A DNA stretch of 64,000 nt from Hyparrhenia diplandra (GCA_015847255.1 JADLZK010009010.1:124001-188000); one strand, 5' to 3'; numbered from the stretch's first letter, positions 35,800 to 47,290 are shown. Notes: generated from the letters alone by a model not told the origin. Translations and numbers: made by a program.

Positions 35800-36990
35800 T
35801 TTAAAGGCAACGAGAGAAATTATCCATCTTAAAAGTTATATCTTCTAAAACTTTTTCATTAGCATCAAGTTTCTTAAGAAGAACATTATTTAACTTATCT
35901 TGTTCCTCAATTAACTCTCTTAAAAATGGGCTTCTAGGAACATTACCTTTATACTTACCTGGATTGTTGGGTAGCTGTTGTAACCTTCGTTCTTGTGATT
36001 GAGTTGATGTTGAATTGTTACTTGACCATACTTGAATTTGAAGCGGAATCAATATAATCTTGTAAATCTTGTCTTTCACGCTTATCTTTGGCTCGTTGTT
36101 CAAGCCAATTTAATAACACATCCATCCGGGTTGATATTGCTTTTACTTCTTACGGAACTTCTATCGATGGTAGTGTTGAGTGTCTTGATTCCTCTGATTT
36201 TTCGATATCTTGTTCATGAGTGCTTCAGCTTTGTCAAGAGTGAGTGATAAGAATGATCCTTCAGCAGTTGCATCTAGTTGTTCTTGTGCTCTTTGTGTTA
36301 ATCCATGATAAAATCCTTGCATAAGCAACCAGTCTTCTATTCCATGATGAGGGCAATCTGATATGTATTCTTGTAAACGTTCCCAAGCACACGGAATTGA
36401 TTCTCCTTTCTCGCTGTTGGAAATTAGTATTTTTTTCTCATAGGGCATTTGTTTTACCCGTGGGAAAGAACTTTGATAGGAAAAGCTGTAGAACATTCAT
36501 CCCAATTCTTGATTTCTTCTTTGTTGGCATAGAACCATGATTTCGCTTTCTCCTTCAATGAGAATGGAAATAAGCGGAGTAGTATGATATCTTGGGGAAC
36601 ATCCTTAGGTGAGAAGGTGTTGGCAATCTCCAGAAAATTCTACAGATGTAAGCGTGCATCTTCATGAATCTTTCCACTGAATGGAGTAGCTTGTATCATG
36701 TTGATGAGGCTTGGCTTGAGCTCAAACTCAAGATCTTTAAGTTGAAGTGTTGGTCCTGTACGAATGTTCTCAGTGTGGAGTAGAGAACTCTCGTAAAGAT
36801 TTTTCGACCATAGCTTCATGAACTGATATATGCTCTCTTGATTGATTTGATTCGATGAATGAAGTGAAGTGAATCTCAATAAATTTCCAATTTGATAAAC
36901 CCTGTATAAAATAAACAAAAGAAAAACAAGGGTAAGCCTGCTAAAGCAGCTACCTAGTTTTAGATTCTCATCATAAGTTTCCATTTATTA
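35800..36990 (-). pseudogene. Gag region of element C (frame-broken)
   Basis: The minus strand encodes FELKPSLINMIQATPFSGK near 36700, HEDARLHL, then LRLFPFSLKEKAKSWFYA in another frame near 36560. The capsid core then gives IPCAWERLQEYISDCPHHGI near 36380 and LLMQGFYHGLTQRAQEQLDA near 36310, followed by EGSFLSLTLDKAEALM and a coiled-coil-like tail near 35900. It is a standard Retrotrans_gag with two or three frame changes. Confidence 0.88.
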
Positions 36991-37015
36991 ATATGTCTGA
37001 CTAACTTTTATTTCC

Positions 37016-37033
37016 TCCCCGGCAACGGCGCCA
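37016..37033 (-). other. Primer-binding site of element C (tRNA-Asp type)
   Basis: The minus strand reads TGGCGCCGTTGCCGGGGA, 8 nt inside the 5' LTR. This 18-nt sequence is the primer site usual in several plant Gypsy lineages and complements the 3' end of tRNA-Asp. Confidence 0.85.
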
Positions 37034-37041
37034 GAAATGCT

Positions 37042-38669
37042 TGTTGGTAAATCTAACGTCACTATAACTTAAGGTGGAGTTAATCTCACCTCAGGCTATA
37101 TGCCATCAAAAGATACTCAGTGTGGTTCATCTCTTAACACTACTATGTGCTAGGTTGTCATCCCCAGCAGTAATGCTAGGAAATGCATATGTGATACTTG
37201 TGATATGTGTTGTTGCAATCTAATAAAATAAATATAAAAGTCTATCAAAGCGCACGGATATAAATACCATTGTAGCATTTCAAGGGAGTAATCCAGGTTT
37301 TTGTCATTCATATTCTACCACAGGGAGGAATAATCTAAGGTGGGAACAACATGATTAATAAGTGGCATACTTATGAGAGGTTCTGTTACTAGTGCTAACT
37401 TTAGCAGGGGTTAAACCAATAATGATAATAATATGATAATGATAAATAAAGGCGAGAGGCATCACACACGAGAGACAGAGAATATTTTGCTAAGTTAGAC
37501 TTAACATTGGACTACATTAAGAGACAGAATTCATCTATAGCATTTAATCTACTAAGTCATTACATCTACTCTAAGGCATATGTTATCATCTATAGCATAG
37601 TAAACTCTAGATCATGTATCCGGACGACTATCAAGGAAAATTAAGAGTGAAACGAAATATTCCCCATAATCATTGTCCACGTGTCTTATAAGCGGAGGGT
37701 GGATTCCAAAGGACTCAACAGTGCATCACGCCCGCGATCTACCACACGGCCCGGAGTATAAGGTGCATTTGCAGGTAAATCATATATAAGCACCACGCTT
37801 ACATAAATATCTTTACCACCTAACCCACTCGAATATTGAATTAGGCGCTCTACAAATAGATACATATATCTATCATGAACTACATCTATATCAATCATAC
37901 TATTAGAATAAAGTAAGAATATAGCAAACAAACACATATTATTAAATAAGTGCAAAGTCATAGATACAAGATAATTCATACCGTAATACTTGAAGATCGA
38001 GAACTCTGGGTAGACACACCCAGCTCTAATTGTATCTGTCTGCTAATCAACTTGGATGAAATAGAACTAGATGAACTAGAACTAGAACTAGTAGCTAACT
38101 CTAATCTACGGTGGAGAACTCTCTTCTACTTCGCCCCGACTTTGGTTTACAATGGATTGATAATGAACTAGTATGAGTTAGGGTTTCACCACAGGGGGCA
38201 TATGGTCTTCTTATATAGGCCTTGGCGATGAGCGATGACCATTGGATCAAACCGACCTTCAACAACGGCGTAGATACAACCACAAGGTCGGTGGTAAACC
38301 GACATAGGAGGTGAGGCTGACTTGAGGGTCCCACCGGCGGCCGCTGAGATGGCATGGGCGGGCGCCCGGTGGCCTTCCTCCTCTCGGCCTCACGGTTCCT
38401 TGGGTGTCTTCTGGTGTCTTCTAGATTGTTTTAGTTCACTTTTTGGATTGAGTTGCTTCACGGTCAAGTCTTGTCATCATATGTCTTGTATATTCCGGAA
38501 CTTTCTCCATCTTTCTCTGCAATTACCTGTTAAGTCCCTGGAAATACATAATTCACCAAAACTCGTGGAATTTATTAGTTTAAACCTCTATTCTAAGTAT
38601 ATATTCAATTTATGTCCTTATTTCATCTCTTGTTGACATATAAAAAGTATAGGATAACAGGTGTCAACA
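37042..38669 (-). repeat. 5' LTR of element C
   Basis: On the minus strand it starts TGTTGACACCTG at 38669 and ends GATTTACCAACA at 37042. A TATATAAG box lies near 38220 on the minus strand. It carries a short (GAACTA)n tract near 38056-38092 with one unit fewer than the 3' LTR. Confidence 0.9.
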
Positions 38670-38674
38670 GACAC

Positions 38675-39030
38675 CGAAAGATTATACCCAGGGCCTAGTG
38701 CCCCAAATCATGTCACCATGGCTCCTACAAAACTACACCCAGACATACACCATGTTGTGGGTTGCTTCCCACAACATAGGCATCGCCCGCTGCAATCGCA
38801 ACTTAACACGTGACCTCTTCTGCGCCCGATGGAAACCACCACCATTGTATCCTCTCGATGTAGATCCTGCTTGGGTGACACCAAATGGCCTCCCTGCTGC
38901 CATCATAGTGACTTTGCAGACATTAGATGGTACGTTTCGGTTGTGACGAGACAAAGAGGAGGAGGTAGAATGTGTGGCGGTCACATGTGAGAGATCCCCT
39001 TTGACCTTTAAGAAACCCAGTGTTGCCCAA
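38675..39030. other. Host sequence right of element C
   Basis: This continues 28893 after removal of element C. A plus-strand open frame (38698-38946) has no recognised domain. A GGGTTGCTTCCCACAACATAG-like hairpin lies near 38757. Nothing firm can be called. Confidence 0.35.
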
Positions 39031-39034
39031 TGTT

Positions 39035-39330
39035 GGGGAGACAAATGAACACTCACAATGTACGCACACTCACCCCTATGAACGCGCACATGCAAATGTA
39101 GCCCCTATGAGCACCTTCGAAGACTAGACGTGCAAATCCTCGAGATTGAGAAAGTCACTGCAGGTGCCTCGCTGTCGATGGAAATATTGCCTACCACTGA
39201 AAGCACAATGTGATTGAATCTAGAATATTCACTCCTATAGGAGTCGAATCTAGGACCTTAGAGATGGAATTGAGGCTCTTGTAACCACAGGCCCAACAAT
39301 TTTATTTGTCACAACACAATCACGACAATC
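39035..39330 (-). mobile_element. SINE-like retroposon, degraded
   Basis: On the minus strand the body (GGTGCTCATAGGGG, then GTTCATAGGGGTGAGTGTG) matches the SINE at 50097-50375. A B-box-like AGATTCGACTCC lies near 39240 on the minus strand. Its head region is partly duplicated: gagtcgaatctaggacct near 39241 recurs as gagtcgaacctaggacct near 39337, each followed by tttatttgtcacaacacaa. No A-tail or TSD is clear. Confidence 0.6.
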
Positions 39331-39439
39331 TCCTTGAGTCGAACCTAGGACCTCAAAGATGCTATTGAGGCTCTTATAAAAATTTATTTGTCACAACACA
39401 ACCCATTGGTGTCTCCGCTGTCGTTGGACGCACCATGCC

Positions 39440-40380
39440 CAACCTCCTTGAGCGATTTGTATGCTCTGTTGCTTGCCTACAACTCCAGCCTTCTCGATGC
39501 TTGAAGACAACAGCACCAACACCGTCCACAACTCCTCGATCAATGCTGCTTCTCATGATCGTAGGGGTCCCCGTGATCGTGGACGCGGTGGCTTTGGTCA
39601 CGGCTTCGGCGGTTGTGGCTTTTGGCAACTTTGTGTCATCTCCCAATACCGGAGGACAGGGCGGTGCAAAACCAATCTGCCAAGTCTACAAGAAGAAAGG
39701 CCACAAAGCCGATGTCTGCTGGTATCGGTTCGAAGAGAACTCCCAACGTCAAGACTGCAGGAGCAATGCACACCAACTACGAGGTCGACACCAACTGTTA
39801 TATGCCGACAGTGGTGCAACTGGCCACATCACGGCTGAACTCGAGAAGCTCAGCATGAAGGACAAGTATCATGGATCTGATCGGGTCTCCATACCGCCAG
39901 CGGCTCACATAAGAAACTTAGCAACATCGGTCATGCAGTTTTACATACACCAAGTAGAAATCTTCATCTACAAAACGTCTTGCATGTCCCCAGCGCCAAC
40001 AAAAATTTTGTTTCCATGCATCGCCTTACATCTGATAATAATATTTATGTTGAGTTTCATCCTCATTATTTTCTTATAAAGGATCAGGCCACTAGGAACA
40101 CTCTCCATCACGGCAAGTGTGATGGTGGTCTCTACTCGCTGCAGTTCCAAGGAGCACAACACCATAAGCAGGCTTTTTAGTGTCAGTCGGCCAACCACAT
40201 GGAGGTGGCATAAGTCATGTGTCGTTACCGGTTCTCGAGAGGGTCATTAAGAACAATTTGCTTCCTTGTTCTTTTGATTGTAATCTGGAGTCTGTGTGTG
40301 ACTCTTGCCAAAAGGCTAAGATCTAGAGTCATCAATTTTCGTATTCTAGTTCGATCAATGTTCATACTCTTACTAAAAGG
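39440..40380 (+). mobile_element. Ty1/Copia fragment (gag zinc knuckle, protease, pre-integrase)
   Basis: Plus-strand frames give CQVYKKKGHKADVCWYRF near 39680 (a Cys/His zinc knuckle), YADSGATGHIT near 39800 (Copia protease with the D-S-G-A site), KLSMKDKYHGSD, then HVPSANKNFVSMHRLTSDN near 39985, FHPHYFLIKDQATRNTLHHG, CDGGLYSL near 40120, and VCDSCQKAK near 40297 (pre-integrase Cys motif). This is the Copia order, ending before the integrase core. Frameshifts are frequent and no LTR was found, so it is an internal relic. The stretch around 40330-40380 is partly repeated right of the MITE. Confidence 0.85.
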
Positions 40381-40384
40381 CTAA

Positions 40385-40566
40385 GGGGTTGTTTGGTTTG
40401 AGAGACTTTTTTAGTCCCCTGGGACTAAAAAAAGTCCCTAGACCAAACAGGGAGGGACTATTAGGGACTTTTTCTTCATTAGTCCCAAAAAGACTCTCTT
40501 AGAGGGACTTTTTCTAATAGTCCTTGGGACTAAAAAGTCCTAGAACTTTTCTAACCAAACACCCCC
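40385..40566. mobile_element. Tourist-like (PIF/Harbinger) MITE, 182 bp, TSD TAA
   Basis: The left end is GGGGTTGTTTGGTT and the right end, complemented, is GGGGGTGTTTGGTT, one mismatch in 14. TAA flanks both sides (40382-40384 and 40567-40569), the TSD type of PIF/Harbinger MITEs. The interior is rich in gggacttttt and its complement, so it can fold back on itself. There is no coding capacity. Confidence 0.85.
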
Positions 40567-40569
40567 TAA

Positions 40570-41344
40570 GAGTCATTAATTTTTGTGTCAGTCAGCCAAC
40601 CACATGGATAGGAGCGCTAGCATCAGCGACTATCTCATAGGAGCATTTGGTAAAGCACCAACATTGAAGCCATTCACATGATCCGTCTATGTTTGTCGTG
40701 CTTTCGTCTGTGCATACAAAATAGCAGCTGAGGCTGTAAGCACAAATCCCTTTAAAACTACCGCTCAGGTGCCTGCACGTTTGTTACACAACAGACGCCG
40801 ACTCTGTAGGCACGCAGGCATGTAACATATTTGCAACAACAACGTCGTTAATTAGCCAAAAGATTAATCAGACGTACCGCATGTTGCCACGATGATGAGC
40901 AGGAGCACGACAGTGGCGGCGGCAGGGAGATTTTTTCTTGAAGAAGCAGGCGCCATTGGACGTTTTTTGGTGAAAGTTGGTATGTCGAAGAAGAAAGAGC
41001 GATCGATTGAGCTTGGAGTAGACCGGAAAGAATCATATACTCCCTCGATTGAGCGTGGGTGGATCGTACCGATATCTGGATACCAGCTGCCGCTGCACCC
41101 GGCTGGATTATGGCGGCAGTGACACGATCGGGCGGAGAATTGACGGCGACGGAGGCGGTGGGAGCGGCGCGACGGTGGCTAGAGTGGTGACGAAGATCGA
41201 CGGCATGGGGCGGTGTTGGGGGGTGCCGAGCAGCAGCGCGCCGCTGGGCGCGGCGCATGGTTCGGCGTGGGCAGCGGCAGTGGCAGCGGTGCCGGCGGCG
41301 GCGGCAAGACGTGCGCAAGAAGAAGAAGAGAGAGAGCTAGGGTT
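40570..41344. other. Sequence between the MITE and an LTR fragment, GC-rich from about 41080
   Basis: The first 60 bp repeat words of the Copia fragment (gagtcattaatttttgtgtcagtcagccaaccacatgg resembles two separate Copia segments near 40325 and 40183). The rest becomes GC-rich near 41080-41340 and may be the leader/gag start of the Gypsy family to which the LTR at 41345-41620 belongs. Long frames here are GC artefacts without family motifs. Confidence 0.35.
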
Positions 41345-41620
41345 GGAGAGCTGAAGCTGTTAGGAGTGACCTCTTTATTTTTCGATTAAAATTCAACCGA
41401 TTACACGCTCCTTGTATTTATAGTTCGAGAAAGACTTGCACGCTAAGAAATATCTAGGATGTTTCCTTATAGATCGGAATACCTCTTGACAAAGCAACCT
41501 ATTTCTTTCCTAAATATTTATTCCCTAATATTATTTTTAGAAAAGATTGAATGATGACGATAGCAGGGCGGGCGGCGGCCGGCCCTAGGGCGGCTCCCCC
41601 TGCTTGCACTGCCGGCTGGC
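41345..41620 (-). repeat. LTR fragment of the Gypsy family also seen at 60840-61245
   Basis: On the minus strand ACTATAAATACAAGG (TATA near 41420) is followed about 35 bp later by AATAAAGAGG, as in the LTR at 60840-61245. Both share a gtttccttata word, and a run of attt-rich and GC-rich blocks in the same order. Ends are not defined. Confidence 0.5.
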
Positions 41621-41855
41621 CCATGGGCTCCGGATTTGGTATGTGTCATAACTTTTCAAGCTCTACAACTTTAATGTTCAGAATGTGGCTCCGGATTTGG
41701 TATGTGACATAAGCTTTCAAGCTCTACAACTTTCATGTTCAAAGTGTTTTCATCCGAGATCATTCGCAAAATTTGAATCCAACCTAAAGGATCTCTTGTG
41801 AAAGTTAGGAATCTTTCTCTGAGATGTTTCGATTCGTAAACAACATATCTTACTA

Positions 41856-42865
41856 TTACTAATTGGAGGCTCCAACGGAGGCTCAGGTTAATTCTCACCA
41901 GACGCTAGAAAAAAGATAAATCCTAGAAATTCTCACAATAATTAGAAAGATCTGGCCATCAATTTGATCGCCATTTATATTAATAACCATTAGATCTATT
42001 TTATTTTTCTAAAAAATTACCCACCTGCCATAATGAAAAATAATGTGCTAATTTATTTTCCTAAAGGAGTTACCCATAGCCTCTCACGCTTAATATAGAT
42101 CTAATCTAATTGAAAAGAAAAATGTAAGTCGATACACGCCGCCTCCACCAACTCCTCCGGCCGAGCACGCCGACGGATCAGCCGAGTCCGCCTCTGACGG
42201 GTAGACGATCGAGCACAGAGTATACAGCCCAATGACTGTCGCTATGAGATCCAGGAAACTGTGCTGTTCCAGTGATCTGTTACTAATTGGAGGCTCCAAC
42301 GGAGGCTCCACGTTAATTCTCACCGGACGCCGCTTAGAAAAAAAAAAAGATAAATCCTAGAAATTCTCACAATAATTAGAAAGATCTGGCCATCAATTTG
42401 ATCGCCATTTATATTAATAACCATTAGATCTATTTTATTTTTCTAAAAAATTACCCACCTGCCATTATGAAAAATAATGTGCTAATTTATTTTCCTAAAG
42501 GAGTTACCCATAGCCTCTCACGCTTAATATAGATCTAATCTAATTGAAAAGAAAAATGTAAGTCGATACACGCCGCCTCCACCAACTCCTCCGGCCGAGC
42601 ACGCCGACGGATCAGCCGAGTCCGCCTCTGACGGGTAGACGATCGAGCACAGAGTATACAGCCCAATGACTGTCGCTATGAGATCCAGGAAACTGTGCTG
42701 TTCCAGTGATCTGTTACCAACCGGCCGCCTCCACCAACTCCTCCGGCCGAGCACGCCGACGGATCAGCCGAGTCCGCCTCTGACGGGTAGACGATCGAGC
42801 ACAGAGTATACAGCCCAATGACTGTCGCCATGAGATCCAGGAAACTGTGCTGTTCCAGTGATCTG
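41856..42865. repeat. Tandem repeat: two units of about 424-434 bp plus a 140-bp partial unit
   Basis: Unit 1 (41856-42279) and unit 2 (42280-42713) both begin ttactaattggaggctcc and end tgttccagtgatctg. They are nearly identical over their whole length. A third partial unit (about 42726-42865) repeats only the GC-rich final third, starting cgcctccaccaactcctcc. The units carry the Helitron-like 5' end, so the array probably arose by repeated insertion or by replication slippage at that end. Confidence 0.93.
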
Positions 42866-43319
42866 TTACCGACCGCAGGAATTGCGGCTGTTGATCGATG
42901 TGCCCACACGGACAATTCCTGCTTGGACAACTGCAAGTTTCCCTGAACGCATCCTGATTCTTCTCTGCTCGAGGTTGTCTCGGACGTCTTGCTCAACCTC
43001 AGCTACAATCTCAAATCAGTGAGTTCATTCTAGAAGCCATGAAGTTAACGACCCTTTTCCTTCTTCTCAGAATTCAGAGAACGCATATGACTGTCAAGTT
43101 TTACTACTTCTTTTTGGTGATTGCAATTTTTTTTTCGAAACTGGTGATTGCAATTGATAACCATATATAGTTATGATTATGACGTATGGGGAAGACCATT
43201 AATGCATACTGTACTCATATTCTACATTTGGCTGCACATTTGAAAAAATGTAAATTATATATTGACATCCCTTTCTATCTCACGTGGTATTTGCCAAACA
43301 TTGCTGCCGAAGCCACCAG

Positions 43320-43860
43320 CCATAGCAATGGAGCTTCAATCAATGAGCGAAAGTAAAATGGCCTTCCACGCCGGTCGCCGGACGGTTGAGGGAGACACGC
43401 AGCCACGGTCACACCCGATACCTGATGGCCTAAAATGTTGTTATCTTGGCGTGTACGAGCACAACGGCCTCATCGCACATGTCCGGTAATCGGCAGACAG
43501 GTATATGATCAATCTTCTCATCTTCTTCTTACTTGAGTGAGTTTTTTTATTCCAGTTCGTGAGTTCCTTCAACGGCAACAGGCCTTCTATGCCGGTCGCT
43601 GGACGACTAGAACGGAGATCGAAGACGGAGACACGGACCCATGGCCACGCCCGATACATGATGGCCTAAAACATTGTTGTCTTGGTGCGTGGAAGAGCCT
43701 AGCGCCGTCGGCTCACATATGTCCTTCAGTCGGCAAACAAGTATATGATCAATCTTCAAATCTTCTTCTTACTTTTATACTTCAATAGTTTTTCTTATGT
43801 ATGTACGAGTGATTCTTTTTTTATTCCAGTTCGTGAGTTCCTTTGATGGCAACCGGCCAA
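43320..43860 (+). repeat. Tandemly duplicated exon-like module inside the Helitron-like element
   Basis: Two related blocks lie at about 43331-43555 and 43560-43850. Shared words in order are gccggtcgc, ggagacacg, cacgcccgatac, atgatggcctaaaa, ttgtcttgg, gtatatgatcaatctt, cttcttcttac, and tttttattccagttcgtgagttcctt. The last word holds a consensus-like splice acceptor (ttattccag). This looks like a captured exon with its intron edge, present twice. I do not recognise the parent gene. Confidence 0.6.
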
Positions 43861-46800
43861 TAATTAGCATCCATTCCTTAGTCCACTATATGTGAGTTTT
43901 CTAACCTCAACCTCAAGTTCAAAACAATATCCTATCAAAGTCGCCGTTAAAGACATCAATCTAGATGATATAATTAAGCCATTCATCTCATTCAAAAATG
44001 GCGAATAAACAAGTAATATTGTAAGTCTCCTCTCAACTGTATTTCAAATTATTTGTATTCATTTGAACAATTTATATGGAGATTTGTCATTGCTTCTAGC
44101 GTTATCTTTGAATTTAAGGCTTATCAAATTATTTAATATATTTGGCTTTACTGAATATGAATACGGTTACGGTTTTGCCAAATCATATATAAATGGCATA
44201 TCGAATTGCACAAGATTATTTTTCAGCAAACGTTGTGGTAAAATCCAAGGTCTGCCATTGCTGGACATCCTGCAGCTAAGCAACATGCTTTTTTGTCAAC
44301 ACATGGCTGGAGCTATAGGTATACACCGCTTAGTCATACTCTTCAATTCTTGCTACAAGTACGATGTTGTTGCTATAGCCAACAGGCGCAAACTTAGGTG
44401 GATGGCGTGATCTATGTCTACATATTGACATAGACGAGCCGGATTGTCACCACTAAGCTCTAGGTATGCTACCCTCACTCACTCATGCTATGCTACCATA
44501 TGCACCCTCGCTAATCTGTCCTCGGTAGTTTTGGCCATATATATGCATATGCAATTTAAAGTAAAGAACAAAGAAATCGCCATGTTTATTAATAGGATTG
44601 AAGGAGGGAAATACATCTATAACCAGCTATCTAAAAAAGTTCATCAAAAGGAAGAGCAAAAAAATGGTAAGTCTCCATTTATCCTTATATTTTGTTAGCA
44701 CCAAGAGTTTACTTGAAAAATAGATTATTCTGTAATACTTTCCAACCAATGATGATATAATTTTTTAATGCTCCATGTATATCGATTAATATGCTACTAA
44801 ATTATTTTATTAGTAGAGGAACATAAGTAAAATGAAGTATTTTTTCAAAAATAATATAAAATCACATAAAAATATTTAAATAGACTAAGAATTAAGGGTG
44901 CCTTCATGTTAATTCTAACGAGGTGAATGAATTAGAAATCATTTGGTCGACTCCAATCATCATCATCTATAATAGACATTGGATCTTTTGTTCTATAAAA
45001 AATGTCCACATCTACCATCATATGAAGAAATGCATAAAGTAACACTCTAATTTGCTTCTAATAAACTACCCAGCTGAATCTGCTAAAATTGCATCTAAAG
45101 TACCCACTTCCTTCATTATGAAATAATTCAAAACTAACTCCCTAAACTATACACATGTCATTATAAAAGATAAATAATTTAAAAAATAACTACCTAATGT
45201 TTTTTTATATATTATCCATGTTCGATAATAGGAAAGATAATGCAAAAGTTGTCCATGCGTGCGCATTCAAAGTACTCACACATGCAATTATGAAGTAAAA
45301 TATAAATTAACACACTTAATTTGTATTTAAATTAATCAATGGGGGCAATGCTTCATGGTCCCAGTTGAAAACATAAATTTGTATCTAAATTACAGACCAC
45401 ATCCATTTGGAAAAATAAAAAATATGTCTCAAATCTACAAATAATTACTAAATTAAGCTTATATGTTCTCAAAAATATGTCTCAAAAGGAAAAATATGCG
45501 ATGTGTGTTCTGAATTACACATTTTTACAACAATTAAACTACAGGTAAACATAACTATGTGTTCTATCATGTAGACCACACAAAGGTACATGGTAAGATA
45601 AATATTTATTTGAATAGTTTTTTTTGACAAGATGAATAGTTTACGAAGGACATAAAATTGTTTACTTCACAAACCATATAGCAAAGACACTAAACACTAA
45701 CTTTAAGTTATATTAATATTAATAATTTATAAATTTCCCATAAATTATTATTCTAAAAAAACTTTATAATTTATATAAGAAATATAATGTCTTATCTAAA
45801 CATGTTGTAATCTATAAAACAATTATTACAAATTAAATTATTTGATAGTGTTGTAGTACAAGTTGAAACGTCTATTTATACAATTGTGGGAGACTAAATT
45901 TATACAATTGTTAAGATAGTGCCACAGTACAAGTTGAAATGTCTATTTATACTATTGTGGAAAACTAACCTAGGAACTATAATCTTATCGATAAAATAAT
46001 AAAAAAATGAAGATTGTGAGTAAACTATACAAAAAGCACTAGAGAAAGGAATTGCAATATATAGACTAAAAGTTCAATTTAAAGTATAGATCCATGATGG
46101 CACACAAAGGTAGTATTGTGCTACAGGAAAATATTAATCATATAAATTTCAATAGGGGTCCTTAATGGAGCCTCCATGTTTTGCCTTACGAGGTCCACTA
46201 GAAAAAATGTTTTCTACAGATTCAAGCAAAATCAAAAAGCGCCCTGCCATCAACTATGTAGACTATAATCAACAACAATATTGATAATCTATGTTGTTTT
46301 CTAAATTATTATCGAAATATATGAATGTGTAAATCAATATAAGGTAACCTTGACTCTTTAAGAGATACGTAGTATATGTAACCCCTTAAATTTAGATCTA
46401 AATTATCACATCTCACATTATTAAAAATTAAAATATTTTCTTAAATCTACATCTAAATTATCAATGTATTTAATAATAGAAAATATATAAATAACTAGAG
46501 AACATAGATATGTTTCTACATTATCCACTTCTACTAATCATAGTATATTAAAATTTAATTAGAGTAAACATACAACCATCATCCACGTCAAATACAAGTG
46601 CATACATGAGGAATAAATACATATATTATGTTTAAGAAATCATGAAAATATTTCCTAAAATAATGGTAATAACAACATATTTAAAATTGTTCATAATCAT
46701 ACTTTATATAATTTGTATAATTTAACTAAAATATTGGACATATCTATATTAATATTTATAACCATTATTGCATAATAACTCTTTGACAATAAAATTCAAA

Positions 46801-47290
46801 CATCTTGGACTACAAGTGGCTATATCTTTCAATTCTTTTGAGATTTCTTAGGTGCAAATTGTCTTTATATGGCTTGAATATTAATATTCATTTTAGCTTA
46901 GCATTGCTACCCACCTAGATCTCCCGTCAATCTCTAAACTAATCTTAAGAAAATGAAATGTAGGTTCAAAGTGACTATTTAGGCCAACATAGTACTTGAG
47001 AGTGCAATCTATGTAGCAATCAACGAGGCTAATAATGAAAAATTAAAATTTAGAATCTCATGATATCATAAGATATAGATAAACTCAAATTGATCAAAAA
47101 TTGATAAGGTTTTAAAAATAGAGACTACAGAGTATCAATTTTGCCTATTGTGTAATAAAAATAAAAAAGAGAAAATATATTTTTTAAAACAAGTCGCTTT
47201 ATATATTATTAGAGACATTCACCAATAATAACTATACTTATCTCTTATAAGATTCTATCCCGTATGCGTGAGCACGGGTTGATGGACTAG

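Larger units (their letters stand above)
28899..38669 (-). mobile_element. Full-length Gypsy retrotransposon C lacking reverse transcriptase and integrase
   Basis: Two LTRs (28899-30547 and 37042-38669) start and end TGTTGG/TCAACA, and TSD GACAC flanks the unit at 28894-28898 and 38670-38674. The primer site on the minus strand next to 37042, and a polypurine tract next to 30547, show that the element reads right to left. The minus strand encodes gag (about 36990-35800) and protease (about 35300-34850). No YxDD reverse transcriptase, RNase H or integrase motif is visible on either strand between 34850 and 30548. Instead there is a second sense ORF (33780 to about 32500) behind a promoter-like region. 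The structure is complete for a non-autonomous element that would depend on proteins of a relative. Confidence 0.9.
41848..47290 (+). mobile_element. Helitron-like element with repeated 5' ends
   Basis: A candidate 5' end TCTTACTATTACTAATTGG begins at 41848, preceded by A. The 3' end has a hairpin with arms CCCGT (47259-47263) and ACGGG (47274-47278). Nine nt later comes CTAG (47287-47290), followed by T. This fits the Helitron rule of TC...hairpin...CTRR inserted between A and T. No Rep/helicase coding is seen. The 5' region is present more than once (41856, 42280, and decayed forms near 44900 and 46160), so the unit may be several nested Helitrons. From 44700 to 47250 the DNA is AT-rich with no recognised gene. 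Confidence 0.55.

Noticed and set aside
38698..38946. 82-codon plus-strand frame
   Set aside because: No family match that I can name; flanks are transposon-derived.
44063..44410. 115-codon plus-strand frame
   Set aside because: No recognisable domain, AT-rich composition, and it lies in Helitron-like DNA.
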